A stretch of DNA of 11,998 bases from an uncultured Oscillospiraceae bacterium (lineage in GTDB: Bacteria > Bacillota_A > Clostridia > Oscillospirales > Oscillospiraceae): the NCBI GenBank assembly GCA_910584605.1, contig CAJUAW010000086.1:1-11998 (forward strand). Reading direction: 5' to 3'. The notes under the pieces were generated by a model. The model was not told the DNA's origin. It ran no database searches and saw only the letters and a list, made by a program, of their open reading frames with translations. How positions within the stretch are numbered: position 1 is the stretch's first letter; every line of letters starts with the position of its first letter. This document shows, piece by piece, positions 1 to 6,608 of this stretch. The position numbers and the translations under genes are program-made.

Positions 1-543
1 TTCCGCACCGACGTCGCGGATCTGCTGGTGGGGGAGATCCGCAGCGCCTACAGGATCATGAGCGGCTTTATCAACGGCAAGCTGCTGGACTCCCTGATCA
101 TTGGCATCATTTGTCTGATCTGCTGCAATCTGTTCCAGTTTCCCTACCCGGCCCTCATTGCGGTCATCATCGGTGTGACCAATATCATTCCCTTTTTCGG
201 CCCCTTCATCGGGGCGATCCCCTGCGGACTGCTGATCTTCCTGTCCAGCCCCATTCAGGCGGTGTATTTCGCCATCTTCATTCTGGTCCTTCAGCAGTTT
301 GACGGCAACATTCTGGGCCCCAAGATTTTGGGCGACTCCACCGGTCTGGCCTCCTTCTGGGTGCTGTTTTCCATCCTGTTGTTTGGCGGACTGTTCGGCT
401 TTGCCGGGATGGTGCTGGGGGTGCCGGTGTTCGCCATGATCTACAGCGTGATTAGCCGCCTGACGGCCTACGGCCTGCGCTCCCGGGGACTGCCCCAGGA
501 GACGGAGGACTATTTGGGCAAAACCGGTCCGTTTTCCCATTAA
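1..543 (+). CDS. AI-2E family transporter (PerM/YdiK type), 3' part
   Basis: The open frame enters from the left edge, so the N-terminal part is missing; about 180 residues are present. They hold several hydrophobic helices typical of the C-terminal half of AI-2E family permeases. These include a helix after the GFINGKLLDS segment, the NIIPFFGPFIGAIP segment, and the hallmark stretch ILGPKILGDSTGL followed by a Gly-rich helix (GGLFGFAGMVLGVPVFA). Full-length members have about 340-400 residues, so roughly half is outside the window. The family is named for autoinducer-2 export, but other members carry ions or are uncharacterised, so the substrate is unknown. The short basic tail after the last helix is probably cytoplasmic. 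The gene ends just before a strong intrinsic terminator and has no downstream partner on its strand. Confidence 0.9.
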   Translation, partial: FRTDVADLLVGEIRSAYRIMSGFINGKLLDSLIIGIICLICCNLFQFPYPALIAVIIGVTNIIPFFGPFIGAIPCGLLIFLSSPIQAVYFAIFILVLQQFDGNILGPKILGDSTGLASFWVLFSILLFGGLFGFAGMVLGVPVFAMIYSVISRLTAYGLRSRGLPQETEDYLGKTGPFSH

Positions 544-550
544 ACGAAGG

Positions 551-579
551 ACGCCGCTCCCAACGGGAGCGGCGTTTTT
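551..579 (+). terminator. Rho-independent terminator of the AI-2E gene
   Basis: Perfect 11-bp stem (551-561 with 565-575), 3-nt loop AAC, and a T run at 575-579, starting 8 bp after the stop codon. The T run touches the stop codon of the convergent gene at 579. Read on the minus strand the hairpin lacks a good T run, so it would be a weaker terminator for the opposing operon. Confidence 0.9.
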
Positions 580-1052
580 CAGGTCGTTTTCAGCTTTGCC
601 TTGGCGGAGATGTCCTCCATGCGGACCCTCCATACGGCGGTGACTGCCAGGCTCTTTTCCGCGGCGGACAGGAAGCCGTCCATATGCTCCGGCGTGAGCT
701 TTTGGCACAGGGCCCGGAGAGCCTCAGTCCGTTCGGCGGGATTGTCCACCTCGCTGGCCGTTCCGGTGACGATCACGGACTGGAAATAGGTGGTGTACAT
801 GGCGGGAGGCACAAAGGCGGGCTGGTCGTCCCCCACAAAGGTGACGCACACCTGGGGAAAACGGCGCAGGAGATCGATTTTGCGGCCCTCCCGGGCGCAG
901 TGGAAGTAGAGATCGTCCCCCACCCGCACAAGGGACAGGGGCAGGCAGTAGGGGACGGACTCCCCGGTAGAGACAGCGAGCACCCCGTGGGTGCAGCGGT
1001 CGATGAGGGACAGAGCGAAGTCTCGGTCCTGGGCACGGTCATTGCGTCTCAT
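579..1052 (-). CDS. Pyridoxamine 5'-phosphate oxidase family protein, NimA-like
   Basis: 157 residues, a usual size for small split-barrel flavin-binding proteins related to 5-nitroimidazole resistance protein NimA. Visible family marks are the MRRNDRA start, the strand PYCLPLSLVRVGDDLYFHCAREGRKIDLL (about residues 34-62, where the family binds the flavin phosphate), and YTTYFQSVIVTGTASEV (about 86-102). It is probably a cytoplasmic FMN- or F420/haem-type cofactor-binding oxidoreductase; the substrate cannot be told, and nitroimidazole resistance should not be assumed. The ATG is preceded by AAAGGAGG at suitable spacing. It overlaps the end of the upstream DUF4364 gene by 14 bp, so the two are very likely co-transcribed and translationally coupled. 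Confidence 0.82.
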   Translation of the reverse strand: MRRNDRAQDRDFALSLIDRCTHGVLAVSTGESVPYCLPLSLVRVGDDLYFHCAREGRKIDLLRRFPQVCVTFVGDDQPAFVPPAMYTTYFQSVIVTGTASEVDNPAERTEALRALCQKLTPEHMDGFLSAAEKSLAVTAVWRVRMEDISAKAKLKTT

Positions 1053-1584
1053 GATGGTCCTCCTTTGGCTGGTCCAGCAGCTTGATGATGCTCAAATAGA
1101 GGGCGGAGGGGTCCGCCTGAAAGACCTGTCCCCATCGCTCCGCCTGCTCCCGGCTGGAGGAGAGCAGCGCCAGGTGGAACAGGGGAGAGGAGCCGTCCTC
1201 CAGTGTCAGGCAGAGGGTGGCGGTGCCGTCCTCCTTGTCCAGGATCTGCACCCGGACCTGGGCCTCCCGCCGCAGGGCGTCGTTGACCTGGATCAGGTTC
1301 TGGTCACAGTGCCAGCGCACCGAGGGGGGCAGGCTGCTCTCGCAGATCCGGCTGTTGCGCCGGCCCTTGTCGGTGATGGCGTAGCGGTCCTCCTCAAAGG
1401 TGAGCTGGCCGGTGGCCACCATGTGATTCACCGCCTGGTTGAGGGAGAAGTAATCCACCCCCGCGTCGCACAGGGCCAGCTCAAACAGCTGAAGAAAGGT
1501 GATGGGGCCTGCAGCTCGGTCCATAATGTAGAGGATCAGCAATTTCAGATCCAGATCATCCTGAATAAATCCGATGGGTGGCAT
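1039..1584 (-). CDS. DUF4364 family protein (winged-helix-like)
   Basis: 181 residues, matching the usual length of the DUF4364 family found across Clostridia. The N-terminal third (LKLLILYIMDRAAGPITFLQLFELAL, then YFSLNQAVNHMVATGQL and YAITDKGRR) reads as a winged helix with a beta hairpin, like PadR/MarR-type DNA-binding domains. The C-terminal half is a predicted mixed alpha/beta domain with no recognised motif. A DNA-binding regulatory role is an inference from the fold; no target is known. The ATG follows an AAGGAG site and lies 37 bp downstream of a sigma-A promoter. It is first in a two-gene operon with the NimA-like protein, which it overlaps by 14 bp. Confidence 0.82.
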   Translation of the reverse strand: MPPIGFIQDDLDLKLLILYIMDRAAGPITFLQLFELALCDAGVDYFSLNQAVNHMVATGQLTFEEDRYAITDKGRRNSRICESSLPPSVRWHCDQNLIQVNDALRREAQVRVQILDKEDGTATLCLTLEDGSSPLFHLALLSSSREQAERWGQVFQADPSALYLSIIKLLDQPKEDHHETQ

Positions 1585-1620
1585 GGCGGGACTCCTTTCT
1601 CACAGTAGGTAACACCCAAT

Positions 1621-1649
1621 ATTATAGACGCAAAGGGGAAAAAGGGCAA
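1621..1649 (-). promoter_or_regulatory. Sigma-A promoter of the DUF4364 operon
   Basis: On the minus strand: TTGCCC (1649-1644), a 17-bp spacer, then a perfect TATAAT (1626-1621). This predicts a leader of about 30 nt before the ATG at 1584, containing the ribosome binding site. Confidence 0.75.
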
Positions 1650-1669
1650 GAGAAAAACCGTCCGCTCCG

Positions 1670-1697
1670 CACCAAAAGCCGCCGGGCACATAAGATG
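1670..1697 (+). promoter_or_regulatory. Possible sporulation (sigma-K-like) promoter of the cysteine-rich gene
   Basis: No convincing sigma-A promoter is seen in 1650-1764. The best match is an AC at 1671-1672 within CACC, 16 bp, then CATAAGATG (1689-1697), close to the B. subtilis sigma-K pattern AC-N16-CATAnnnTA, with the last A replaced by G. Such short motifs arise often by chance, so this is only a candidate. Confidence 0.22.
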
Positions 1698-1717
1698 AGT
1701 TGTAAGCAAAACCCCTA

Positions 1718-1737
1718 ATGGGCGTTTACCCGCCCAT
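1718..1737 (+). promoter_or_regulatory. Inverted repeat in the leader of the cysteine-rich gene
   Basis: Perfect 7-bp arms ATGGGCG (1718-1724) and CGCCCAT (1731-1737) around a 6-nt loop, 14 bp before the AGGAGG site. There is no T run, so it is not a terminator. It could be an operator or a 5' mRNA hairpin. Confidence 0.4.
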
Positions 1738-1764
1738 GACCATCCAAATCTAGGAGGGAATTCT

Positions 1765-2601
1765 ATGCCAGAAAAGGTCGTGCCCGGCCCCGTCAGCGAC
1801 GATCGCAGTATCCGGGAGGCCGTGTGCATACACACGAAAAAAATCTTTGACTCATGCCGGGATAAGGACTGCGTCGAGGATCTGAGAGTATACCCCACCC
1901 GCTGCTCCCAGGAGGTGATTGACCGGGCTCAGTCCATCAAGGCCAGCTCCGCCGAGCTGCTGTATGCGTACATTGACGTGGAGCCGGTTACCTTCAACCG
2001 GGGCTTCTATACGGTGGATGTGCGGTATTTCTACCGGATCACCGCCGACGCCTTTGTGGGCGCCGCCCGTCCTGTCCAGGTCTGCGGCCTGGCTATGTTC
2101 AGCAAGCGAGCCGTGCTCTTCGGCAGCGAGAGCGGCTCCAAGAGCTTCAGCTCCGACAGCAACGAGAACCAGGTCCAGTGCGTACCTCAGTCCAATCTCC
2201 CCACCGCAGTGGTGGAGGCGGTGGATCCGCTGATCCTGAGCCTGAAGCTGGTGGATGTCTGCGAGTGCCGCCCCTGCGACTGCGGCTGTGTGGACGTCCC
2301 CATGGCGGTGGCCGCCTGCTTCGGCGACGAGTTGGTGACCAACGGCGACCTGCACCGGATGTTCATTACCCTGGGCCAGTTCTCCATCATCCGCATGGAG
2401 CGCGATACCCAGCTGCTCATCCCCGCTTACGACTACTGCATCCCCACCAAGGACTGCAGCTGCGGCGAGGAGGGCTGCCAGAAGGACCCCTGCGATATGT
2501 TCCGTCAGGTCCAGTTCCCCGTGGACGAGTTCTTCCCGCCCAACACCATCACCACCACCAGCAGCGCGTCCAGCAGCGTCAGTGGCTGCTGCTGCCGCTG
2601 A
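1765..2601 (+). CDS. Cysteine-rich conserved clostridial protein of unknown function
   Basis: 278 residues, no signal peptide and no membrane segment. I recognise the general look of a conserved clostridial protein (AVCIHTKKIFDSCRDKDCVEDLRVYP near residues 19-44; FNRGFYTVDVRYFYRI near 77-92) but know of no assigned function. There are 20 cysteines: four at 21-47, five at 166-175 in CECRPCDCGC, four at 225-238, one at 243, and a terminal CCC (275-277) after a Ser/Thr-rich tail from about 261. The mix of beta-rich core, clustered cysteines and terminal CCC resembles proteins that assemble by disulfide cross-links or bind metal, such as spore coat or exosporium proteins; that is inference. AGGAGG at 1752-1757 fixes the ATG. 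It stands alone on its strand, between a convergent and a divergent operon. Confidence 0.8.
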   Translation: MPEKVVPGPVSDDRSIREAVCIHTKKIFDSCRDKDCVEDLRVYPTRCSQEVIDRAQSIKASSAELLYAYIDVEPVTFNRGFYTVDVRYFYRITADAFVGAARPVQVCGLAMFSKRAVLFGSESGSKSFSSDSNENQVQCVPQSNLPTAVVEAVDPLILSLKLVDVCECRPCDCGCVDVPMAVAACFGDELVTNGDLHRMFITLGQFSIIRMERDTQLLIPAYDYCIPTKDCSCGEEGCQKDPCDMFRQVQFPVDEFFPPNTITTTSSASSSVSGCCCR

Positions 2602-2608
2602 GGTTGAC

Positions 2609-2634
2609 AAGAGGCCGCCTTCGGGCGGCCTCTT
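2609..2634 (+). terminator. Hairpin between convergent genes, probable terminator
   Basis: Perfect 11-bp stem (2609-2619 with 2624-2634) closed by a TTCG tetraloop, 7 bp after the stop codon at 2599-2601. The T-rich tail is short (TCTTCG), so termination may be inefficient. It also lies downstream of the convergent cardiolipin synthase gene and could serve both strands. Confidence 0.6.
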
Positions 2635-2702
2635 CGCGCAGCGCAGTCCCCCATGCGGCATAGGCAAGCTTCTTGGTCTGTTCCATCATCCATCCCTCTT
2701 GC

Positions 2703-4229
2703 TTACATCAGCGGTGCAAAGACCCGCAGGATGCTGCGGTAGAGCTGCAGGAGGATGTTCAGATGCTTGAACTGGCGCAGAGAGCAGGGCTGAGAGGCTT
2801 TCAGCGTGGTCTCAAAGTCCTTGCGAATGTCTCGGATGCAGGGGGCCTCGCACAGCCAAACGCCGTCCTCAAAGTGGAGGAACAGGCTGCGGTAGTCCAG
2901 GTTGACGGTGCCTATGGTGGCGAACCGGTCATCCACCACAAAGTTTTTGGCGTGGATGAAGCCGGGGGTATACTCGTAAATCTTTACGCCTGCCTCCAGC
3001 AGGGGAGGGTAGTGGGCCCGGGTGACCTCAAAGACGTACCGCTTGTCAGGAATATGGGGGGTGATGATGCGCACATCCACTCCGGATTTAGCGGCATTGC
3101 ACAGGGCGGTATTGGTGGCAACGTCGATGACCAGGTAGGGAGTGGTAATATAGATATAGTTTTTGGCCTTGGCAATCATGTTCAAATACACCGCCTGTCC
3201 CACTGTCTCCCGGTCCAGGGGGGTGTCGGTATAGGGCTGGACGTACCCGGTCCAGGGCCGGACCGGGGCGGCAGGGGGGTGGAAGAGCTCAAAGTCCTCC
3301 TCCCAGTTGGCAATGTTGTCCCACATGGTGAGGAACATCACCGTCATGGACCAGACGGCGTCCCCCTCCAGAAGGATGGCGCTGTCCTTCCAGTGCCCGA
3401 ACCGCTTCCGGACATTGATATACTCGTCCGCCAGATTGATGCCCCCGGTAAAGCCCACCTTGCCGTCGATGATGAGCAGCTTGCGGTGGTCCCGATTGTT
3501 CATGCGCAGAGACATCACCGGCATCAGCCGGTTGAACACCCGGCACTGGATGCCCTTTTGGGTGAGCGTTTCGTTGTAGTCCCGGGGCAGGGTGAACATG
3601 CAGCCAAAGTCATCGTACATCACCCGGACTTCCACGCCCAGGGCGGCCTTCCGCTCCAGGATGGCCAGGATGCTGTCCCAGAAGACGCCGGGCTGGATGA
3701 TGAAATACTCCAGAAAAATATACTTTTCCGCCTTTTCCAGCTCCTCCAGCATCCGGGGAAAGGCGGCATCCCCCAGGGGAAAGTATTCGGTCTCGGTGTT
3801 GGTGTAGGCGGGGCAGGCGGCCCGGCGCTCCAGGTAGCTGGCCTGACCGGCGGCATCTCCCCCCAGAGGGATCAGATCCTCCGACTTGAAGTCCTCCTTC
3901 AGAGTCGTGAAGGATTTTTCCAGCATGCCCTGCATCCGCTTCAGGGTCCGCTTCGGGACGTAGCCGCCTCCCACCAGCAGGTAAAAGGCGCCGCCAAAGA
4001 TCGGGAACGGCAAAATCAGCAGGAGCCAGGCAATCTTATAGCCCGGCTCCATTCGGCTGCCCACGATGGCGACGGCGGCCGCCACGCTGAGCGTGATGCA
4101 GCACCAGTAAAAAATTTCGGTGTAAGCGGAGAAGGAGAACACCATCACCAGCAGCGCGGTGACCTGGGCCAGCAGGGCCACAGAGACGAAAACCGAGCGG
4201 TGGAAGAGGATGTAGAGCACTTTTTTCAC
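2703..4229 (-). CDS. cls: Cardiolipin synthase (phospholipase D family)
   Basis: 508 residues, the usual length. It joins two phosphatidylglycerol molecules into cardiolipin plus glycerol at the inner membrane. Two N-terminal hydrophobic segments (about 11-33 and 38-57) and a third (about 66-87) form the PLDc_N membrane anchor. Both phospholipase D HKD motifs are intact: H248-x-K250-x4-D255 followed by GGIN, and H426-x-K428-x4-D433 followed by IGTVNLDYRS. The start is a GTG at 4229-4227 with AGGAG ten bases upstream; an ATG is not available nearby in frame. It lies 20 bp downstream of the yfcE-like gene on the same strand, so the two probably share a transcript. It could be a paralogue among several Cls enzymes, but the family call is firm. 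Confidence 0.95.
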   Translation of the reverse strand: MKKVLYILFHRSVFVSVALLAQVTALLVMVFSFSAYTEIFYWCCITLSVAAAVAIVGSRMEPGYKIAWLLLILPFPIFGGAFYLLVGGGYVPKRTLKRMQGMLEKSFTTLKEDFKSEDLIPLGGDAAGQASYLERRAACPAYTNTETEYFPLGDAAFPRMLEELEKAEKYIFLEYFIIQPGVFWDSILAILERKAALGVEVRVMYDDFGCMFTLPRDYNETLTQKGIQCRVFNRLMPVMSLRMNNRDHRKLLIIDGKVGFTGGINLADEYINVRKRFGHWKDSAILLEGDAVWSMTVMFLTMWDNIANWEEDFELFHPPAAPVRPWTGYVQPYTDTPLDRETVGQAVYLNMIAKAKNYIYITTPYLVIDVATNTALCNAAKSGVDVRIITPHIPDKRYVFEVTRAHYPPLLEAGVKIYEYTPGFIHAKNFVVDDRFATIGTVNLDYRSLFLHFEDGVWLCEAPCIRDIRKDFETTLKASQPCSLRQFKHLNILLQLYRSILRVFAPLM

Positions 4230-4249
4230 GGCGGGTCAACTCCTGTCAG

Positions 4250-4708
4250 CTATACCTTGTGCAGGGTGCAGGCGATCGGTCCATCCCCGAGCTTGATCAT
4301 CCCATAGCTGGACCGGGCGGGGCCGGGATTCATCATCCACAGGCCGTCCTCCAACTGCTGGCACAGGGGGATATGGGTATGCCCGAAGAGAAGGATGTCC
4401 ACCCCCACAGCTCGGGCGTCGGCAATGGCCTGGTCGTAGCCGCTTTTGACGTCCCAGCGGTGTCCGTGGGAGAGGAGGATGGACCGTCCCTCCAGGGTGA
4501 TCTGCTTTTTGAGGGGGACGGTGGTGAACCAGCCGTCGCAGTTGCCGGGGACCATGCAAAAGGGCAGCTTGGGGTAGTGCTTCGCCACCTCTTCCGCGTC
4601 GCTGATCATGTCCCCCAGGTGGATGACCTGTTGGGGCTTGTGGTGTTCGATGGCGGCGTACATACCAGACAGAGAGCGGTGGGAGTCAGAGAAGACTAAA
4701 ATTTTCAA
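4250..4708 (-). CDS. YfcE/MJ0936-type metallophosphoesterase
   Basis: 152 residues, typical of the small calcineurin-like phosphodiesterases of the YfcE/MJ0936 group, which cleave phosphodiester model substrates and use two metal ions. All metal-binding motifs are present: D8-x-H10, GD33, GNCD (N56, D58), HGH (81-83) and GHTH (109-112), plus the closing NPGP segment. The physiological substrate is unknown. The start is a TTG at 4708-4706 (MKILVFSDSH), preceded by AGGTGA at good spacing; no in-frame ATG sits nearer the conserved N-terminus. It is upstream of cls, 20 bp apart, and diverges from the small-protein operon across 88 bp. Confidence 0.9.
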   Translation of the reverse strand: MKILVFSDSHRSLSGMYAAIEHHKPQQVIHLGDMISDAEEVAKHYPKLPFCMVPGNCDGWFTTVPLKKQITLEGRSILLSHGHRWDVKSGYDQAIADARAVGVDILLFGHTHIPLCQQLEDGLWMMNPGPARSSYGMIKLGDGPIACTLHKV

Positions 4709-4733
4709 GCAGTGTCACCTGAGCCTTTCTTCG

Positions 4734-4763
4734 CATATACTAAAATAGTCAACCGAGGTTCAA
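4734..4763 (-). promoter_or_regulatory. Candidate promoter for the yfcE-cls pair
   Basis: On the minus strand TTGAAC (4763-4758) is followed 17-18 bp later by GTATAT/TATATG (4740-4734). The divergent gene at 4797 has a possible TATACT/TAAAAT at 4736-4746 on the plus strand without a clear -35, so the two promoters may overlap in this 88-bp gap. Confidence 0.35.
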
Positions 4764-4796
4764 GCGGTTTGAAAAACATTCAGGGAGGGAGCAGCA

Positions 4797-5036
4797 ATGG
4801 AATTGTCGAAGAAAAATCGGGACGCCATCGCCCAGCTGGCCAAGTCCAGCGACGCGCAGAAGCTGAGGGAGCTGCTGCAGCAGCAGAGCGGCCAGGTGAA
4901 GCAGGCGGCTCAGGCGGCTGCGGCGGGGGACCCCGCCCAGCTGATGGCCATCATGGACCAGCTGATGCGCAGCAAGGAGGGGGCCGAGTTGGTGGACCGC
5001 ATTGACAGTCAGGCCAAGCAGGCAGGGCTGAACTAA
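4797..5036 (+). CDS. Small helical protein of unknown function
   Basis: 79 residues, no signal peptide, no membrane segment and no cysteine. It is almost wholly predicted helix, rich in Gln, Ala and charged residues (KLRELLQQQSGQVKQAAQAAAAGDPAQLMAIMDQLMRSKEG). The repeated heptad-like spacing of Leu/Ile/Met suggests a helical bundle or coiled-coil partner. I recognise no named domain. The ATG is preceded by GGGAGGGAG. It is first in a three-gene plus-strand operon; 53 bp and a small hairpin separate it from the next gene. Co-occurrence with the membrane protein at the operon's end suggests a shared job. Confidence 0.8.
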   Translation: MELSKKNRDAIAQLAKSSDAQKLRELLQQQSGQVKQAAQAAAAGDPAQLMAIMDQLMRSKEGAELVDRIDSQAKQAGLN

Positions 5037-5041
5037 AGCAG

Positions 5042-5061
5042 GGACACGGGCGGCCGTGTCC
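5042..5061 (+). other. Intra-operon hairpin without T run
   Basis: Perfect 8-bp stem GGACACGG (5042-5049) with CCGTGTCC (5054-5061) and a GCGG loop, directly after the stop codon of the first small gene and before the ribosome binding site of the second. No T run follows, so it is more likely an mRNA stability or processing element than a terminator. Confidence 0.45.
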
Positions 5062-5089
5062 GAAGGATCGGAACAGGGAGGGACGCGCT

Positions 5090-5509
5090 GTGGCGGAATT
5101 TGAGGACAAACTGAATTCCATCCTGGGCAACCAGGCGGCTATGAACCAGATCATGGCCCTGGCCCGCTCCCTGTCCGGGGACCAGCCGGCCCAGGAGACG
5201 GCTCCTGCGCTGGAAGGGCCGCCAGATGGGGAGGAAGCTCCCTATGTGCCTGTGGCGGAGGAGACCGCTCCGGATCTGTCCTCCGTGCTGGGACAGATCG
5301 ACCCCCGGATGATCCAGATCGGGATGGACGTCATCCGGCAGGTCCAGGGCACCGAGGACCGGAACGCCGCCCTGCTCAACGCCCTGCGCCCCTTCCTGCG
5401 GGAGGAGAAGCAGGCCCGGCTGGACCGGGCGCTGCAGATCGCCCGGATGACCAAGTTGGTCCGGGCGGCCCTGGGCGCCCTTGGAGGAAAGGAGGGGGAG
5501 CGTGTATAA
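5090..5509 (+). CDS. Two-part helical protein of unknown function
   Basis: 139 residues, soluble and cysteine-free. An N-terminal helical segment (1-30, EFEDKLNSILGNQAAMNQIMALARSLSG) is joined by an acidic, Pro-rich flexible linker (about 31-60) to a C-terminal helical region (about 61-132). The latter contains IDPRMIQIGMDVIRQ and the basic stretch NALRPFLREEKQARLDRALQIARMTKLVRAAL. I have a general memory of this architecture in clostridial genomes but no function for it. The basic C-terminal helices could bind nucleic acid, membrane or a partner. The GTG at 5090 is chosen because GGGAGGG stands just upstream. The gene overlaps the next one by 8 bp, indicating coupling. Confidence 0.78.
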   Translation: MAEFEDKLNSILGNQAAMNQIMALARSLSGDQPAQETAPALEGPPDGEEAPYVPVAEETAPDLSSVLGQIDPRMIQIGMDVIRQVQGTEDRNAALLNALRPFLREEKQARLDRALQIARMTKLVRAALGALGGKEGERV

Positions 5510-5858
5510 CCGCTACATCCCGGAAAATACCTCCTATGCCCGGATCGAGCCCCCGCCGAAGCGTCCCGGCGGCCCTGCGCCCGGAGCCGGGCCGCGCCCA
5601 TCCTTTCACATCCCCGATCTGCTGTCCGGAAGGGAGGGGCTGTCCAGCCTGTCCGGCCTGCTGAAGAGTTTCCATCTGGACAAGGTGGATACCGGAGATA
5701 TCCTGCTGCTGCTCATTATGCTGTATCTGTTTGTGGAGGGGGACGATCTGGAGCTGGTCATTGCGCTGGGGCTGACCCTGCTCATGGGACTGGGGGACAA
5801 CAAGGACGAACCGCTTACATACCAGCGGAGTGAAGAACCTCCCCATCCGGAAGGGTGA
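5502..5858 (+). CDS. Small membrane protein with Pro-rich N-terminus
   Basis: 118 residues from the GTG at 5502, chosen because AGGAGGGGG stands just before it; an in-frame TTG at 5481 has no such site. The N-terminal half is basic and rich in Pro/Gly/Tyr (YNRYIPENTSYARIEPPPKRPGG). Residues 36-61 look like an amphipathic helix region. Two hydrophobic segments follow (about 67-78 and 83-98) separated by the acidic turn EGDDLE, a hairpin that would just span or sit in the membrane. The function is unknown. It is third in the small-protein operon, overlapping its upstream neighbour by 8 bp. Its last 14 codons run into the 3' end of the convergent gene, so the true end is unusual but the frame is continuous. 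Confidence 0.75.
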   Translation: MYNRYIPENTSYARIEPPPKRPGGPAPGAGPRPSFHIPDLLSGREGLSSLSGLLKSFHLDKVDTGDILLLLIMLYLFVEGDDLELVIALGLTLLMGLGDNKDEPLTYQRSEEPPHPEG

Positions 5859-6576
5859 AGGAGGCGTCGGGCGGACAGGGGGACTGGACCGGGGAGTAGG
5901 CGGTCATGCGGTAGACCAGCTGGCCGTCCTGTTCGCTCTCAGCGGAGACAAGCAGGCCGTTATTTACGCTGACCCAGAACCGCTGGAGCAGGCCGGAGCC
6001 GGACCGCTGGACCTCGATCAGGATACAGGGCAGATCCCCCCGCAGCTCGTAGCCGGCGTCGGTGATCTCGTCCGGCTCCAGCTCCAGCACCGTCTCATAG
6101 GTGGGGATGTGCTGGGCCAGATCAGAGGATTTTCGGTCGGCGGGAGCAGTCTCATACTGCTGTGCACCGTCGTACCAGTAGTAGACGGTGTCCTCGCCGG
6201 TGAGGTCATGGCGCACCACGCCGGAGGGGAGCGTCTGGATGCTGTGGGACCAGCCGTTGTCCGCCCACACCTGGACCTGGGCGGCGGAGGAGCCCCCGGT
6301 CCAGAAGGTCTCCACCGTCAGTTCCCGGTAGTAGCTGGCGGGGCGGGACAGGGTGGCCACTACGCCGGTGACGGTTTGAGTGGTGACCTCCACCCGCTGA
6401 TAGTCCTGCTCCTGACTGCCGGTCCCGGAGAGGTCCCCCGTTCCGGCGCTGGAGGAGGGCAGGATGACCTCCGGAGTTTTGGCGGTGAAGAGGACCCGCC
6501 CAAAGCTGGCGACAATGGCCACCACCATAAGAGCTACAATGGCGGCGACGATCATAAGCCGGTTTTTCTGCTCCAA
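5815..6576 (-). CDS. Membrane-anchored extracytoplasmic protein, possibly LolA/RseB-like
   Basis: 253 residues. One N-terminal hydrophobic helix (about 8-31) with basic flanks anchors it; there is no lipobox. The rest should lie outside the cell: a Ser/Gly linker, then a beta-rich domain (VTGVVATLSRPASYYRELTVETFWTGGSSAAQVQVWADNGW... YYWYDGAQQYETAPA ... RFWVSVNNGLLVSAE). Its strand pattern, with a probe such as 'dG..yelrgdlpcilievqr' before 'fWvs..nGllv', recalls the LolA/LolB/RseB fold that binds lipids or lipid-linked ligands; this is my inference, not a clear family match. The TTG start at 6576 has AAAGGAGG upstream. It lies 32 bp after wecB in the trpS-tagO-wecB operon, so a role in surface polymer assembly or sensing is possible. 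Confidence 0.72.
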   Translation of the reverse strand: MEQKNRLMIVAAIVALMVVAIVASFGRVLFTAKTPEVILPSSSAGTGDLSGTGSQEQDYQRVEVTTQTVTGVVATLSRPASYYRELTVETFWTGGSSAAQVQVWADNGWSHSIQTLPSGVVRHDLTGEDTVYYWYDGAQQYETAPADRKSSDLAQHIPTYETVLELEPDEITDAGYELRGDLPCILIEVQRSGSGLLQRFWVSVNNGLLVSAESEQDGQLVYRMTAYSPVQSPCPPDASFTLPDGEVLHSAGM

Positions 6577-6608
6577 AAGACGACCTCCTTTGCCGCCGAA
6601 GGGTCACA

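Noticed and set aside
1852..2667. Minus-strand open frame opposite the cysteine-rich gene
   Set aside because: The plus-strand gene has a strong AGGAGG site and a downstream hairpin. The minus frame is Ala/His/Gly-rich and crosses the hairpin at 2609-2634.
2673..4307. Very long plus-strand open frame opposite the cardiolipin synthase gene
   Set aside because: The minus strand encodes an intact cardiolipin synthase with both HKD motifs. The plus-strand translation has no recognisable domain, and long antisense open frames are common in GC-rich DNA because stop codons are rare there.
4759..4773. TTCAA-N5-TTGAA short inverted repeat in the yfcE/small-operon gap
   Set aside because: Five-base arms are too short to stand out from chance, and one arm coincides with the candidate -35.
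5481..5501. TTG at 5481 as start of the small membrane protein
   Set aside because: No Shine-Dalgarno precedes it; the AGGAGG inside this stretch serves the GTG at 5502.
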